Origin: Phycisphaerae bacterium
GTDB lineage: Bacteria > Planctomycetota > Phycisphaerae > UBA1845 > CAIVHJ01
DNA length: 64,000 bases
NCBI GenBank assembly: GCA_022072405.1
Contig: JAJVHX010000012.1
Span: forward strand, 211,807 to 275,806
Direction: 5' to 3'
Shown here: piece after piece, positions 1 through 8,340 of the stretch
How the letters are laid out: each line of letters begins with the position of its first letter
How positions within the stretch are numbered: position 1 is the first letter of the stretch
The notes under the pieces: model-generated
The model's input: the letters and a program-made list of their open reading frames with translations, nothing else
The model's database searches: none
Told to the model about the DNA's origin: nothing
Made by a program: the position numbers and the translations under genes

Positions 1-1
1 C

Positions 2-601
2 GCCCGCGACATCATCGAAAAATTGTTCATGGAGCGGTTTCTGCCGCAGATCGCTCCACAACTGGAGCATCGTGATCTGGTCAATATGCAATATATGCAG
101 ATTCGCACCTGGGAGGAGCGCAATCAGAGTTTCATCCTGGCGGTGGAGAAGGAGCGCATTCTGGTGCTGATCCTTTTTGCGATCGTCAGCCTGGTGGCGG
201 TCTTTCTGATCGGTTGCATCTTTTACATGATCGTGCAGCAGAAGCGCCGCGATATCGGCATCATCAAGAGCATGGGGGCCAGTTCGCGTGGCGTGGCGGG
301 TATTTTTCTGAGTTACGCATTGGCGGTCGGCACGGTCGGGGCCGTCTTCGGGCTGAGTGTGGGGGCGCTGTTTGTCAGATATATCAATGAATTTCAGGAT
401 TTCATCGCCACGCAGATCCATCCCGGCCTGCGCGTCTGGAGCCCGGAAACTTACTCCTTCGATAAAATTCCGAGTGTGGTCCGCTGGGAAGATGTGCTGA
501 TCATTGGTGCGGTGGCGGTGCTGGCGTCGGTGATCGGTTCGCTGCTGCCGGCGATGAAAGCGGCCAAAGTCTGGCCGGTCGACGCCATCCGATACGAATA
601 A
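2..601 (+). CDS. ABC transporter permease, LolC/LolE (FtsX/MacB) type, 5'-truncated by the window edge
   Basis: The reading frame is open from base 2, so the gene starts left of the window; the 199 residues visible are its C-terminal part. It has the FtsX-like layout: a transmembrane segment at about residues 50-75 of the visible part, a cytoplasmic stretch with QQKRRDIGIIKSMGAS (the coupling motif seen in FtsX/LolC/MacB permeases), then two more hydrophobic segments and the usual end LPAMKAAKVWPVDAIRYE. With the LolD-type ATPase that follows it would form a LolCDE-like lipoprotein releasing complex or a MacB-like exporter in the inner membrane. The fragment cannot separate these, though the pairing with a LolD-like ATPase favours the former. 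Confidence 0.88.
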   Translation, partial: ARDIIEKLFMERFLPQIAPQLEHRDLVNMQYMQIRTWEERNQSFILAVEKERILVLILFAIVSLVAVFLIGCIFYMIVQQKRRDIGIIKSMGASSRGVAGIFLSYALAVGTVGAVFGLSVGALFVRYINEFQDFIATQIHPGLRVWSPETYSFDKIPSVVRWEDVLIIGAVAVLASVIGSLLPAMKAAKVWPVDAIRYE

Positions 602-605
602 AATC

Positions 606-730
606 AACCACTAAGGCACGAAGGCACCAAGGAGAGAATTTCTTAAAAGGGAAAAACTGGTGGATCACATGACTTACGATCAATGTATTGTTTGTTGTTG
701 TTTTCTTCGTGCCTCGGTGTCTTGGTGGTT
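606..730. repeat. Imperfect inverted repeat between permease and ATPase genes
   Basis: Arms at 606-632 and 704-730 are imperfect reverse complements. The left arm starts AACCACTAAGGCACGAAGG and the complement of the right arm starts AACCACCAAGACACCGAGG. Within each arm AAGGCAC/AAGACAC-like steps also repeat directly. The unit of about 125 bp sits exactly between two genes that should be co-transcribed. It looks like a small non-coding palindromic element. No protein is encoded in it. Confidence 0.6.
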
Positions 731-735
731 CAATT

Positions 736-1437
736 ATGTCTGAAATGATTTTACAAGCCGAGCGGGTGACGCGTAGTTTTGATCTCGGGGCGGGATCAAA
801 GCTGGAGGTGCTGCGCGGTGTATCTTTGCAGGTGCGGCAGGGGGAGTTGCTGGCCATCACCGGACCGAGCGGCTGCGGTAAAAGCACGCTCTTGCATATT
901 CTCGGACTCCTCGATCTGCCCAACAGCGGCCAGGTGATTTATCAGGGACAACGCGTGTTGGATTTATCCAGCCATCAGCGCGATCAGCTCCGCTGTCGCA
1001 GCTTCGGATTTGTATTTCAGCTTTATCATCTCCTGCCTGAGTTAAATGTGCTGGACAATGTACTCTTTCCGCAGATGATTCTGTTCCACAGCAGCTCATG
1101 GTGGAGCCAGCGCGGCCCCGCCCGCCGTCGGGCGCTGGACGTTCTCGAACGGGTCGGCCTGCAGCAGCGACTGCGTCACCGTCCCAACCAGCTATCCGGT
1201 GGTGAGCGGCAGCGGGTGGCCATCGCCCGCGCTTTAATGAATCAGCCGGCTGTCTTGCTTGCCGATGAACCTACTGGTAACCTAGACAAACAGACCGGCC
1301 AGGAAGTGTTGCGACTTTTGCACGAACTGCACCGGAGCGGACAAACGCTCCTGCTCGTCACCCATGACGCCGAAGTCGCCCAATCGGCGGATCGAGTGTT
1401 GCGGCTGGAAGAGGGTCAGCTTATCCCAGCCGTTTGA
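736..1437 (+). CDS. lolD: ABC transporter ATP-binding protein, LolD type
   Basis: This is a 233-residue nucleotide-binding subunit with a full set of ABC motifs: Walker A GPSGCGKST near residue 42, a Q-loop in FVFQLYHLLPELNVLDNV, the signature LSGGERQRVAIARAL, Walker B VLLADEPTGNLDKQ and the switch histidine in LLVTHD. The LLPELNVLDNV and EPTGNLD wording is typical of the LolD/MacB subfamily. An upstream in-frame start at 688 would translate part of the inverted repeat and is rejected; ATG 736 gives a normal N-terminus. It pairs with the permease just upstream, and together they would energise lipoprotein release or a related export step. Confidence 0.9.
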   Translation: MSEMILQAERVTRSFDLGAGSKLEVLRGVSLQVRQGELLAITGPSGCGKSTLLHILGLLDLPNSGQVIYQGQRVLDLSSHQRDQLRCRSFGFVFQLYHLLPELNVLDNVLFPQMILFHSSSWWSQRGPARRRALDVLERVGLQQRLRHRPNQLSGGERQRVAIARALMNQPAVLLADEPTGNLDKQTGQEVLRLLHELHRSGQTLLLVTHDAEVAQSADRVLRLEEGQLIPAV

Positions 1438-1519
1438 AAGACCGCCGCCAACATCTCCCGGATCGATCCCCGCAGTGGTGAGCATCGAGGTTCGATGTAT
1501 TCACCCGGGAGGTTGTGAC

Positions 1520-2416
1520 ATGATTCATCCTCACCCCAATCCCTACAGCCCGGACCCCAAGATAAAGGTCTGGATCGATGGGACGCTTTATCCTGCCGAT
1601 CAGGCCAAGATCAGCGTCTGGGACCACGGCTTGCTCTATGGTGACGGCGTCTTCGAGGGCATCCGCATCTACAACAAGAAGATTTTTGCCGTCGATGAAC
1701 ATCTGGCTCGCCTTTTTGAAAGCGCCAAAGCGCTCAAACTGACCTTGCCAATGAGCGCTGAAGAGCTGAATGCCGCCATGCGCGAAACGATGGCCGCCAA
1801 CAACATTATCGACGGTTATATCCGTCTGGTCGCCACCCGGGGTGTCGGGACGCTGGGTCTGAGCACGAAATATACCGCCAATCCCAGCATTATCATCATC
1901 GCGGCATCGATCGCGCTTTATCCGCCGGAACTCTACGAATCCGGGCTGTCACTGATTGTTTCTTCTTATGTGCGTAACCATCCCAATGCAGTTTCACCGC
2001 GGGTGAAGTCGCTGAATTATCTGAACAGCATCCTGGCCAAGATCGAAGCCCACATGATCGGGGCACAGGAAGCCGTTTTACTCAATCATATGGGACTGAT
2101 CAGCGAGTGCTGCGGCGACAATATCTTCCTGGTGAAGAATCGCCAGCTTTACACGCCCGATACGTCGGCGGGAATTCTGGCTGGGATCACGCGGGACATT
2201 GTGATTCAACTGGCTCGTAAACGTGGGCTGACCGTTCACGAAGCTCGGCTGGTGCGGCATGATCTCTACGCCGCCGATGAAATATTCCTGACCGGTACGG
2301 CGGCGGAAATTATCGGGGCGACGAATATCGATGGCCGACAGGTCGGTAATGGCCGACCCGGCGAAATCACCCGACTGTTGCAGGATGATTACAAAAAATA
2401 TCGCACGGGTACCTGA
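1520..2416 (+). CDS. ilvE: Branched-chain amino acid aminotransferase
   Basis: A class IV PLP-dependent aminotransferase of 298 residues, the usual length for bacterial IlvE. It reversibly moves an amino group between glutamate and the keto acids of leucine, isoleucine and valine. Visible hallmarks are KVWIDGTLYPADQAKISVWDHGLLYGDGVFEG near the N-terminus, the PLP lysine region RVKSLNYLNSILA (Lys about residue 163), the EAVLLN...ISECCGDNIF block and the LTGTAAEI motif of the C-terminal half. ATG 1520 is preceded by GGGAGG (1507-1512) with a 7-base spacer; the frame stays open upstream but that part overlaps the lolD end and does not look like protein. A strong terminator follows. Confidence 0.93.
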   Translation: MIHPHPNPYSPDPKIKVWIDGTLYPADQAKISVWDHGLLYGDGVFEGIRIYNKKIFAVDEHLARLFESAKALKLTLPMSAEELNAAMRETMAANNIIDGYIRLVATRGVGTLGLSTKYTANPSIIIIAASIALYPPELYESGLSLIVSSYVRNHPNAVSPRVKSLNYLNSILAKIEAHMIGAQEAVLLNHMGLISECCGDNIFLVKNRQLYTPDTSAGILAGITRDIVIQLARKRGLTVHEARLVRHDLYAADEIFLTGTAAEIIGATNIDGRQVGNGRPGEITRLLQDDYKKYRTGT

Positions 2417-2445
2417 GCAATCCCCAGCCAAGTCAATAAAACAAT

Positions 2446-2477
2446 ACCCGGTGACTAAGGGTCGCCGGGTTTTTTTT
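2446..2477 (+). terminator. Rho-independent terminator after ilvE
   Basis: A 10-bp stem, ACCCGGTGAC paired with GTCGCCGGGT (one G-T pair), closes a 5-base loop and runs into a tract of eight T. It lies 30 bases past the ilvE stop codon. Confidence 0.88.
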
Positions 2478-2616
2478 ATTCCATTATTCATAAGTGGTTA
2501 TGGTAAATTCCCAACTCGTATACCGGGAGGCAGGAATCTATTCCGCAGCCAGGTTGTAACTGAAATCAGCTCAAAATATTGCCGATGGACCAGGTGAACA
2601 GCGTGTGAGAGTCGCC

Positions 2617-2904
2617 ATGACCAATTGGAAAATCGGTATATTTTCGGGTGTCGCCCTGCTGGGCAGTTATGTTTTTCTGCGCATTGTCGGGCAATCCATT
2701 GAATTACAGCATCAGAATTTGATAAAGGAAAAGATCCAGCATGAAGATGCCAAGCGCAAGGCTGACATGATGATAGTAGCTACCGCGACCCCGATCGGCT
2801 CCTCAACGGTGACCACCATCTCGCCGGGTGATAGATTTGTTCCTTCCGAAATAACTAAAAAGATCCCCACCGAATCGACCGGGAAGAAACGTAAAGCCAT
2901 TTGA
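2617..2904 (+). CDS. Small single-pass membrane protein, unknown function
   Basis: A 95-residue protein that I do not recognise. Residues about 5-25 form one hydrophobic segment (GIFSGVALLGSYVFLRIVG). A charged, possibly helical stretch (LQHQNLIKEKIQHEDAKRK) follows, then a low-complexity Thr/Ser/Pro tail ending in a basic patch. ATG 2617 is chosen; an in-frame GTG at 2605 is possible. It lies between the ilvE terminator and another membrane protein, and may share a transcript with the latter. Protein-like composition supports a real gene, but function cannot be stated. Confidence 0.5.
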   Translation: MTNWKIGIFSGVALLGSYVFLRIVGQSIELQHQNLIKEKIQHEDAKRKADMMIVATATPIGSSTVTTISPGDRFVPSEITKKIPTESTGKKRKAI

Positions 2905-2972
2905 CCGAAGGTGCATCGTCCCGTAGATTGGCGGTGCAGTCCGGGGAAAATGGTTTCAGCTGAGGAAGGTGC

Positions 2973-3965
2973 ATGTCAACTTACACACGTTACGCCGGCA
3001 CGCGGACCTGGGTCAATTTCAGCACATTTTTGGCCAGTCTGTCGGGTCTGGCTTTGATCATTATTGGCTTGTTTCAGTTGGGACGCGAAGGAGCCGAGCC
3101 GCTGTACATCGGTTTGTTAATGGTCTCCGGTGTGGGACTCGTGGGGCTGGGTTGGCTGATGGCGGCGGTGGCGGGCATGCTGCTGAAGCTCGAAGCCAAC
3201 ACCTATCGTATGCATGAAGCCATGCTGGAGCAGCGCGCCGCAGCCGAGCAGCATAGTCGCCTGCTGGAGATCATCAAAGATAACAGCCAGATCTCCGACG
3301 CAGCCAAATCCATCACCCACCGCTCGCTGGAACGCGAAGCGCTGCGCAAAGCCATCCGCGAGGACATCATCAAGGAAGACTGGGAATCGGCCTACAACCT
3401 CATTGAGGAGATGGAGCGGCGGTTCGGCTATCGGCTGGAAGCCTATCATTACCGCAAGGAAGTGGATGAATTCCGCGCCAAAGTCATCGAGGAAAAACTG
3501 CAGAGTTCGATTAACAATGTCCGCCGCTGGATCCGGGAAAAGAACTGGGAGCAGGCTGTCGCGGAGACTGAGCGTTTGCTGCAACTGGCCCCCAAGGATG
3601 GCCGGGTAGTGGAACTGGTAAATGAAATCCAAGCGCAGAAAAACGAATATAAAAACACCCTGCTGCAGCAATGGCATGAAGCGGTGGAAAAGCACGATCT
3701 GGATGTAGCCATTACGCTGCTGCGCGAGATCGATCCCTATCTGACACGCGAGGAATCGCAGAAACTGGAAAAGAACGCGCGGGAAGTTTTCAAAGCCAAG
3801 CTTCTGGACCTGGGAGTTCAGTTCCGCAATGCAGTTACTGAGCGGCGGTGGAAAGATGCATTAACCATCGGTCAGATGATTCGCGATGAATTCCCCAACA
3901 GCTTGATGGCCAAGGAAGTGGGCGAATCAATGGAAGCGCTGCGCACCAAAGCTGCGACCCCATGA
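2973..3965 (+). CDS. Membrane-anchored helical-repeat protein, unknown function
   Basis: A 330-residue protein with two transmembrane helices near the N-terminus (about 17-37 and 45-70), followed by some 250 residues rich in charged, amphipathic helices with TPR-like spacing, for example WESAYNLIEEMERRFG, WEQAVAETERLLQLAPKDG and WKDALTIGQMIRDEFPNS. The soluble part is predicted to be cytoplasmic and to act in protein-protein contact; that is inference. GAGGAAGG lies just before ATG 2973. I recognise no named family. Confidence 0.75.
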   Translation: MSTYTRYAGTRTWVNFSTFLASLSGLALIIIGLFQLGREGAEPLYIGLLMVSGVGLVGLGWLMAAVAGMLLKLEANTYRMHEAMLEQRAAAEQHSRLLEIIKDNSQISDAAKSITHRSLEREALRKAIREDIIKEDWESAYNLIEEMERRFGYRLEAYHYRKEVDEFRAKVIEEKLQSSINNVRRWIREKNWEQAVAETERLLQLAPKDGRVVELVNEIQAQKNEYKNTLLQQWHEAVEKHDLDVAITLLREIDPYLTREESQKLEKNAREVFKAKLLDLGVQFRNAVTERRWKDALTIGQMIRDEFPNSLMAKEVGESMEALRTKAATP

Positions 3966-4271
3966 ATTGCCTTGCCGCTCCGACTCTGATTGGATCAACT
4001 CAAATTACTGCAGCACGAAGGCATAACGGATACACCATTCTGAGTAGTAACCATGTTTCACGGGTCACCGGGCCGTGGAATACCATGAACCAGGTCTGCT
4101 AATCCGTACGAAAATTCTGCCGATGCGAAAATTCCTTCTCGCACCGATCAACAAAATGATGCCCGTTGTAAGTGGGTACGAGATAAAATCTCGAACCAGC
4201 CACTAACCTGTTTCCTGCTGGTTGTAGTTAACGTTATACACTCTCACCCTTGCTGCCGATATACTGCTTCT
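3966..4271. other. Intergenic stretch of 306 bp without a recognisable feature
   Basis: No convincing reading frame, RNA, terminator or repeat is visible. It should hold the promoter of the DUF2079 gene that follows, but I see no good -35/-10 pair. Confidence 0.4.
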
Positions 4272-6293
4272 ATGGTTGGTGCAGATGAGCAACCTGCGGT
4301 GCGCTATTTTAATCCGCTCCCAGCCCTGGGTGGTCTGTTGGTGTTGGTTGGGGCGACTTTCAACCTGTCGACTCTGTTGCACACTATCTGGTATGGACGC
4401 ATCCATCCGGTCCATTATGTCTGGCTCTGGGTCGCCAAAGATCAGCCGATGCTGCCCCCCAGTCTGCCGGCGATAATCGCCGCACTGTCGATCATGGTGT
4501 TGCTGGTGAGTGGGGCGTATTTCTGGCATCGCTTGCGGCGACGGGAGCTGGCGGAGCAATCGTTGTGGGCGTACTGGGGTTGGGCCTTCTGGCCCGCGCT
4601 ACTCGCCCTGCCCTGGCTGATGCATTTCGTCTCCCTAAATAATACGATCAACACGGTTCTGCACCAGTTCTGGGTTAATACCTTTGGCTATGAAATCACG
4701 CTGGAACTATGGAGTAGCCGCTGGCACCTGCTGGGCATTTATGGGTGCATCATTTTATGGGGCTGGGCCATCGGCCGATTTACCGAACGTGTCCGTGATC
4801 TGTTGCCGGATCACCATCTGCATCTCCAGCCGGCAGGACCCACTGCTTCAAACTGGTGGCGGGAGTGGCCTTTCTGGGTGGTGGTGCTGCTGTCGCTGGT
4901 TTTGACGGCGTATCACACTCAGACGCAACATAGGCTCTGGTCCAACCTGATGTATGGCAGCCCCGATATCGGCTACTACACAGAAATGCTGCTCAATGTG
5001 CTGCGCGGGCGCGGACTTTCCTGCGAAGCATTCGGCCATCACTTCTTCGGCGAGCATTTCAGCCCCATCCTCTATCTGCTGGTGCCGATCTTCGCCCTCT
5101 ATCCGCATATTCAGACGCTGATGTTCATCGGAGCATTCGCGGTACTGTCGGGCAGTTGGGCGATCTATGCCCTGTTGCGCGGTCAGGGCGGATCGATGTT
5201 TTCGGCGGGGATGGTGGCGATCGCTTACCTGCTGTATCCCTCCACCAGTCGCATCATCTATGGCTCTTCCTACGGCTTTCATGAAATATTGCTGGCTATT
5301 CCCCTGATGCTGTGGAGTTTTCATTTTTATCTCCGCCGGCGTTGGGGCTGGATGCTGCTGTTCATGTTGCTGGCGATGGGGGTCAAAGAAGACGTGGTGG
5401 TTGTTTACACGGTTTTCTGGACTTATGTTTTTCTGCGCGGCCGAAAGTGGTGGGCATTAGGACTAGCCCTGTTCAGCGCCGGCTGGTTTTATATCGTGGT
5501 CCAACACATCGGCCCTCATTTCAACCATACCGGTGAATATGCAAAATATTATTTATGGAAGAATATCGGCGGCACGCCGCTGGGCATCGCCCAGACGCTG
5601 CTGAAGGATCCCGCGCTGGTGCTGGGCCGCTTGAGCAGTTGGCCGGCGGTTAATTTCTGTCTGGCACTGTTGTTGCCGCTGGCGATTCTGCCAATACGAC
5701 GGGCTGTGGTGTTGGTGATTGTTCCGACTCTGGTCTTTATCAATTTGATGGATACCAGCGATTTTGCCTCCATACGCTTCTGGCATCAGGCAACGGTGAT
5801 CCCTGTGCTGTGGTTGGCAGCAGTGCTGGCCATGATGGTGGCTGATGAATTCCGTCCGTTGCATGTCGGGCGCGTGGCGATGGTGCTGAGCTGCTCTCTG
5901 ATGCTGCATCTGCTACTGGGCTATTCACCCTTTTCCAATACTGGACGCGATACCGCCGCCGATCTGCAGCGTAATGCGCTCTGGCATGCCGACCGCCGCA
6001 AAGCCCTGCAGGAACTGCACCAGTTAATTCCCCCCACCGCGCGCGTGCAAGCCACTTCCCGCCTGATGGCTCATTTTATCGATAATGAACAAGTCTACCC
6101 CCTCGATAAGCAACCTTCTCCACCCGCTGATTGGGTGATTATTGATCTCGCTGAGGATATTTTCGGCGTCCAGACTCCGGATGAACTCGAACAGCGGGCC
6201 CGGGCCCTCGATGCCGGCCAGCAATATCACTTCGTCCGCCAGTGGAACAGCATCCTGCTCTTTCAACTCAGTGAAACTGCGGCCACACCCTAG
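4272..6293 (+). CDS. DUF2079 family polytopic membrane protein
   Basis: A 673-residue protein with about a dozen hydrophobic segments. The central block beginning VVLLSLVLTAYHTQTQHRL and continuing through the region with DIGYYTEMLLNVLRGRG, HHFFGEHFSPILYLLVPIF and YALLRGQGGSMFSAGMVAI is characteristic of DUF2079, a family related in layout to GT-C membrane glycosyltransferases. Typically the motif pairs a dimension-sensing D-x-G-x-x-x-Q/E with a His-rich loop, and here GEHFSP occupies that position. The C-terminal 100 residues are soluble and probably extracytoplasmic. A role in transferring sugars from lipid carriers is plausible but unproven for the family. Confidence 0.82.
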   Translation: MVGADEQPAVRYFNPLPALGGLLVLVGATFNLSTLLHTIWYGRIHPVHYVWLWVAKDQPMLPPSLPAIIAALSIMVLLVSGAYFWHRLRRRELAEQSLWAYWGWAFWPALLALPWLMHFVSLNNTINTVLHQFWVNTFGYEITLELWSSRWHLLGIYGCIILWGWAIGRFTERVRDLLPDHHLHLQPAGPTASNWWREWPFWVVVLLSLVLTAYHTQTQHRLWSNLMYGSPDIGYYTEMLLNVLRGRGLSCEAFGHHFFGEHFSPILYLLVPIFALYPHIQTLMFIGAFAVLSGSWAIYALLRGQGGSMFSAGMVAIAYLLYPSTSRIIYGSSYGFHEILLAIPLMLWSFHFYLRRRWGWMLLFMLLAMGVKEDVVVVYTVFWTYVFLRGRKWWALGLALFSAGWFYIVVQHIGPHFNHTGEYAKYYLWKNIGGTPLGIAQTLLKDPALVLGRLSSWPAVNFCLALLLPLAILPIRRAVVLVIVPTLVFINLMDTSDFASIRFWHQATVIPVLWLAAVLAMMVADEFRPLHVGRVAMVLSCSLMLHLLLGYSPFSNTGRDTAADLQRNALWHADRRKALQELHQLIPPTARVQATSRLMAHFIDNEQVYPLDKQPSPPADWVIIDLAEDIFGVQTPDELEQRARALDAGQQYHFVRQWNSILLFQLSETAATP

Positions 6294-6440
6294 CGCAGTT
6301 TCTATGATCGTGTAGCGGTCAACTTACACGACGACCTTTTCCGGAGTTTGCCTTCGAACGGTCGGCAGCGACGCGGTCCACTACAGGGTAATCGAAGTCG
6401 CACTATCGTGGTTTAATTTTATTTGTATCATCCGGTGTGC

Positions 6441-6459
6441 CACGGCTCTATGAGCCGTG
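6441..6459. repeat. CACGGCTC palindrome, copy 1
   Basis: CACGGCTC-TAT-GAGCCGTG is a perfect 8-bp inverted repeat with a 3-base loop. Related copies lie at 21972-21990 and 54135-54153, and the flanks (GTGTG/CRCAC) also match. There is no T tract, so it is not an ordinary terminator. It sits between convergent genes. Confidence 0.65.
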
Positions 6460-6547
6460 CGGTGTGTGACCACTGCAGATACCGCAGTGACCCACAATAC
6501 CCACTACAAAAAAATGAAGCTGCCTTAAACAGCAGGCTGCGGATGAA

Positions 6548-7672
6548 TTATTTCTGAAAAATCGGCAGCAGGCGGTTGGGCATCTGCATAATGATCAGCG
6601 CCATGGCGGTGCCATATTCATTGCCGGCTTGACCCTGCCAATAGCCTTCCGGCTGCTGGCGGGTGATCAGTTCGTCGCGGATCGCCGGCCACCAGGTGTT
6701 CCAGTACTTGTCTCCCGCAAGAAACATCGCCTGGGCGGCATAATAGTGGCCATAGAAATAGTGGCCGACGGTCTGCTCCTTCGGCGGCAGGTACTGCAAT
6801 AGATAGGTCAAGCCCTGGTTGATTTCCGGCCCCTGATAAATGCCGGCGTATTGCATTGCTGCCACCCCGGCGGCGCTGCGGGCAAACGCGCTGCCGCCGG
6901 AATTCAGCATGTAGCGAAACCCGCCATCGGGATTCTGACTTTTCCGAACATACTCCACGGCGCGATCGATGGTGGTCTTGGGAACGTAGATGCCGGCATT
7001 GCGTGCCGCCCGCAAGGCCATGATCTGGCAGATGGTCACCGAAATATCCGCATCGGCCCGCACCGGCTGATAACGCCAGCCGCCCTCATCGTTCTGCGTG
7101 CTGACGATCAAGCGCACTGCTTTGCGCAGGGTTTCCTGCAGTTCCGGCTGCGGACTCATGCCGTACACTTCGGCCAGAAAGAGCGTGGCGAAGCCATGGC
7201 CGTACATCGGCCCGTGGGAGGTTTCGGCGCTGAGTAGACCGCTCTCTGTTCTCGATGCCAGAATAAAATCCACGCAGCGCTGTACATTCGGACCATATTC
7301 ACCCCGCCCTGGCGTGTCACCCGAACTCAGGAAGGCAAGCCCCGCCAAACCGGTGATGCCGACATGCTTGCCATAATGCGAATCGCTGCCGAACGAACCG
7401 TCCGATGCCTGAGCGTTCGCCAGCCAGCGTAAACCCCGATCGATCGCCTGTCGGCTGGGCAGGGTCTGTTCTTCGCCTGCCGGTGGCGTGGTGCTGGCGG
7501 GGGGCGGCTGGACCGGTACACCTTCCTGACCGGTTGAAAGGATCGGCAGCAGTATGAGCAGGAGTGCAATGAGTAATGAACGGCGGGCTTTTACCCGTGC
7601 AGGGCGTAAATGATGGATATAATGCGCGGCACGAGGGGTTAGGTCGCGACGATGCTTGCGGTTAAGATTCAT
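6548..7672 (-). CDS. Prenyltransferase/squalene-oxidase repeat protein, exported
   Basis: A 374-residue protein with a basic N-terminus and a hydrophobic signal segment (RRSLLIALLLILLPILSTG, about residues 31-50), then a low-complexity Pro/Thr linker and alpha-barrel repeats of the squalene cyclase/prenyltransferase type: RGLRWLANAQASDGSFGS, CVDFILASRTESG, AVRLIVSTQNDEGGWRYQ, AVEYVRKSQNPDGGFRYM and ITRQQPEGYWQGQ. The DxDD catalytic acid motif of real squalene-hopene cyclases is not visible, so a cyclase reaction is doubtful. Planctomycetes carry many such secreted proteins of unknown role. It is the last gene of the MoxR/VWA cluster and starts 6 bases after the preceding gene ends. Confidence 0.82.
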   Translation of the reverse strand: MNLNRKHRRDLTPRAAHYIHHLRPARVKARRSLLIALLLILLPILSTGQEGVPVQPPPASTTPPAGEEQTLPSRQAIDRGLRWLANAQASDGSFGSDSHYGKHVGITGLAGLAFLSSGDTPGRGEYGPNVQRCVDFILASRTESGLLSAETSHGPMYGHGFATLFLAEVYGMSPQPELQETLRKAVRLIVSTQNDEGGWRYQPVRADADISVTICQIMALRAARNAGIYVPKTTIDRAVEYVRKSQNPDGGFRYMLNSGGSAFARSAAGVAAMQYAGIYQGPEINQGLTYLLQYLPPKEQTVGHYFYGHYYAAQAMFLAGDKYWNTWWPAIRDELITRQQPEGYWQGQAGNEYGTAMALIIMQMPNRLLPIFQK

Positions 7673-7678
7673 GATCGC

Positions 7679-8305
7679 CTATTCCTCCGGCGGGCGTGAG
7701 AGGGCTTCGTAATATCGCCGGATCTGTTCGCGAAACCGCTCCTGCACATCATCCGTAAATCCCTGCAGCAGTTCTTCGCGATCGCGCTCCGGAAGATTGC
7801 CCCACTGGCGGCGGCGTTCGCGGAGTTCGCCGCTGCTGCCGGGTTCGAGCGATTCACCCGGCGCGGCGCCCGTCTGCGTGGCGGAGTCACTCGAGCCGGG
7901 CTGATCGGTCGATTGATCGTTGGACTGATCGGTCTGGCCTTCGGTGCGCGAGTCGCTTTGCTGGGGGCTGTTTTTCTGGCGACGGAGGTTTTTGCGGGCC
8001 TGTTGAATGGCCAGGTCGAGATCGCTGATGATTTTCTCCTGCAGTTCCTGTGTGGTCAAACCGGGGTCGAACTGCTGATCCAGCCGCTGGGTGACTTCCG
8101 CCATCCGCCGCATCAGCTGGGTCATCACGTCGCCCTCCTCCTCGCCCTGTAGTTTGCGCAAGAGTCGGGCCCGTGATTCGTCATCATCAATCACTGCGGG
8201 TTGGCTGGTGGGCTGCGTCGTGCTCACCGGCTGCGCAGCGACTACCCAGCCTCCTAATAATAGTATTACCAATCCAACCATGCCCCATCGCTTTCTAATT
8301 TCCAT
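7679..8305 (-). CDS. Small secreted protein of the MoxR/VWA cluster, unknown function
   Basis: A 208-residue protein with an N-terminal signal (GMVGLVILLLGGWVVAAQP), so probably periplasmic. Charged helical residues 45-110 contain MTQLMRRMAEVTQRLDQQFD and ISDLDLAIQQARKNLRR. A Gln/Ser/Asp-rich low-complexity linker of about 50 residues follows, then a charged end WGNLPERDREELLQGFTDD. The LP-x-R-x-R-x-x-x-x-x-G pattern resembles the tail of proteins found next to VWA/BatA-type genes in planctomycetes. No enzyme motif is visible. It lies 35 bases downstream of the 1160-residue protein and is probably co-transcribed. Confidence 0.7.
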   Translation of the reverse strand: MEIRKRWGMVGLVILLLGGWVVAAQPVSTTQPTSQPAVIDDDESRARLLRKLQGEEEGDVMTQLMRRMAEVTQRLDQQFDPGLTTQELQEKIISDLDLAIQQARKNLRRQKNSPQQSDSRTEGQTDQSNDQSTDQPGSSDSATQTGAAPGESLEPGSSGELRERRRQWGNLPERDREELLQGFTDDVQERFREQIRRYYEALSRPPEE

Positions 8306-8340
8306 ACTCTATCCCCCATACTCCGTATGCTATCCCTTTC

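Noticed and set aside
1364-1519. Upstream extension of ilvE
   Set aside because: It lies within the 3' end of lolD and has no IlvE-like residues; a ribosome site fits ATG 1520.
4203-4559. Minus-strand frame over the start of the DUF2079 gene
   Set aside because: Gln/His-rich antisense composition without motif; the plus-strand frame is a clear membrane protein.
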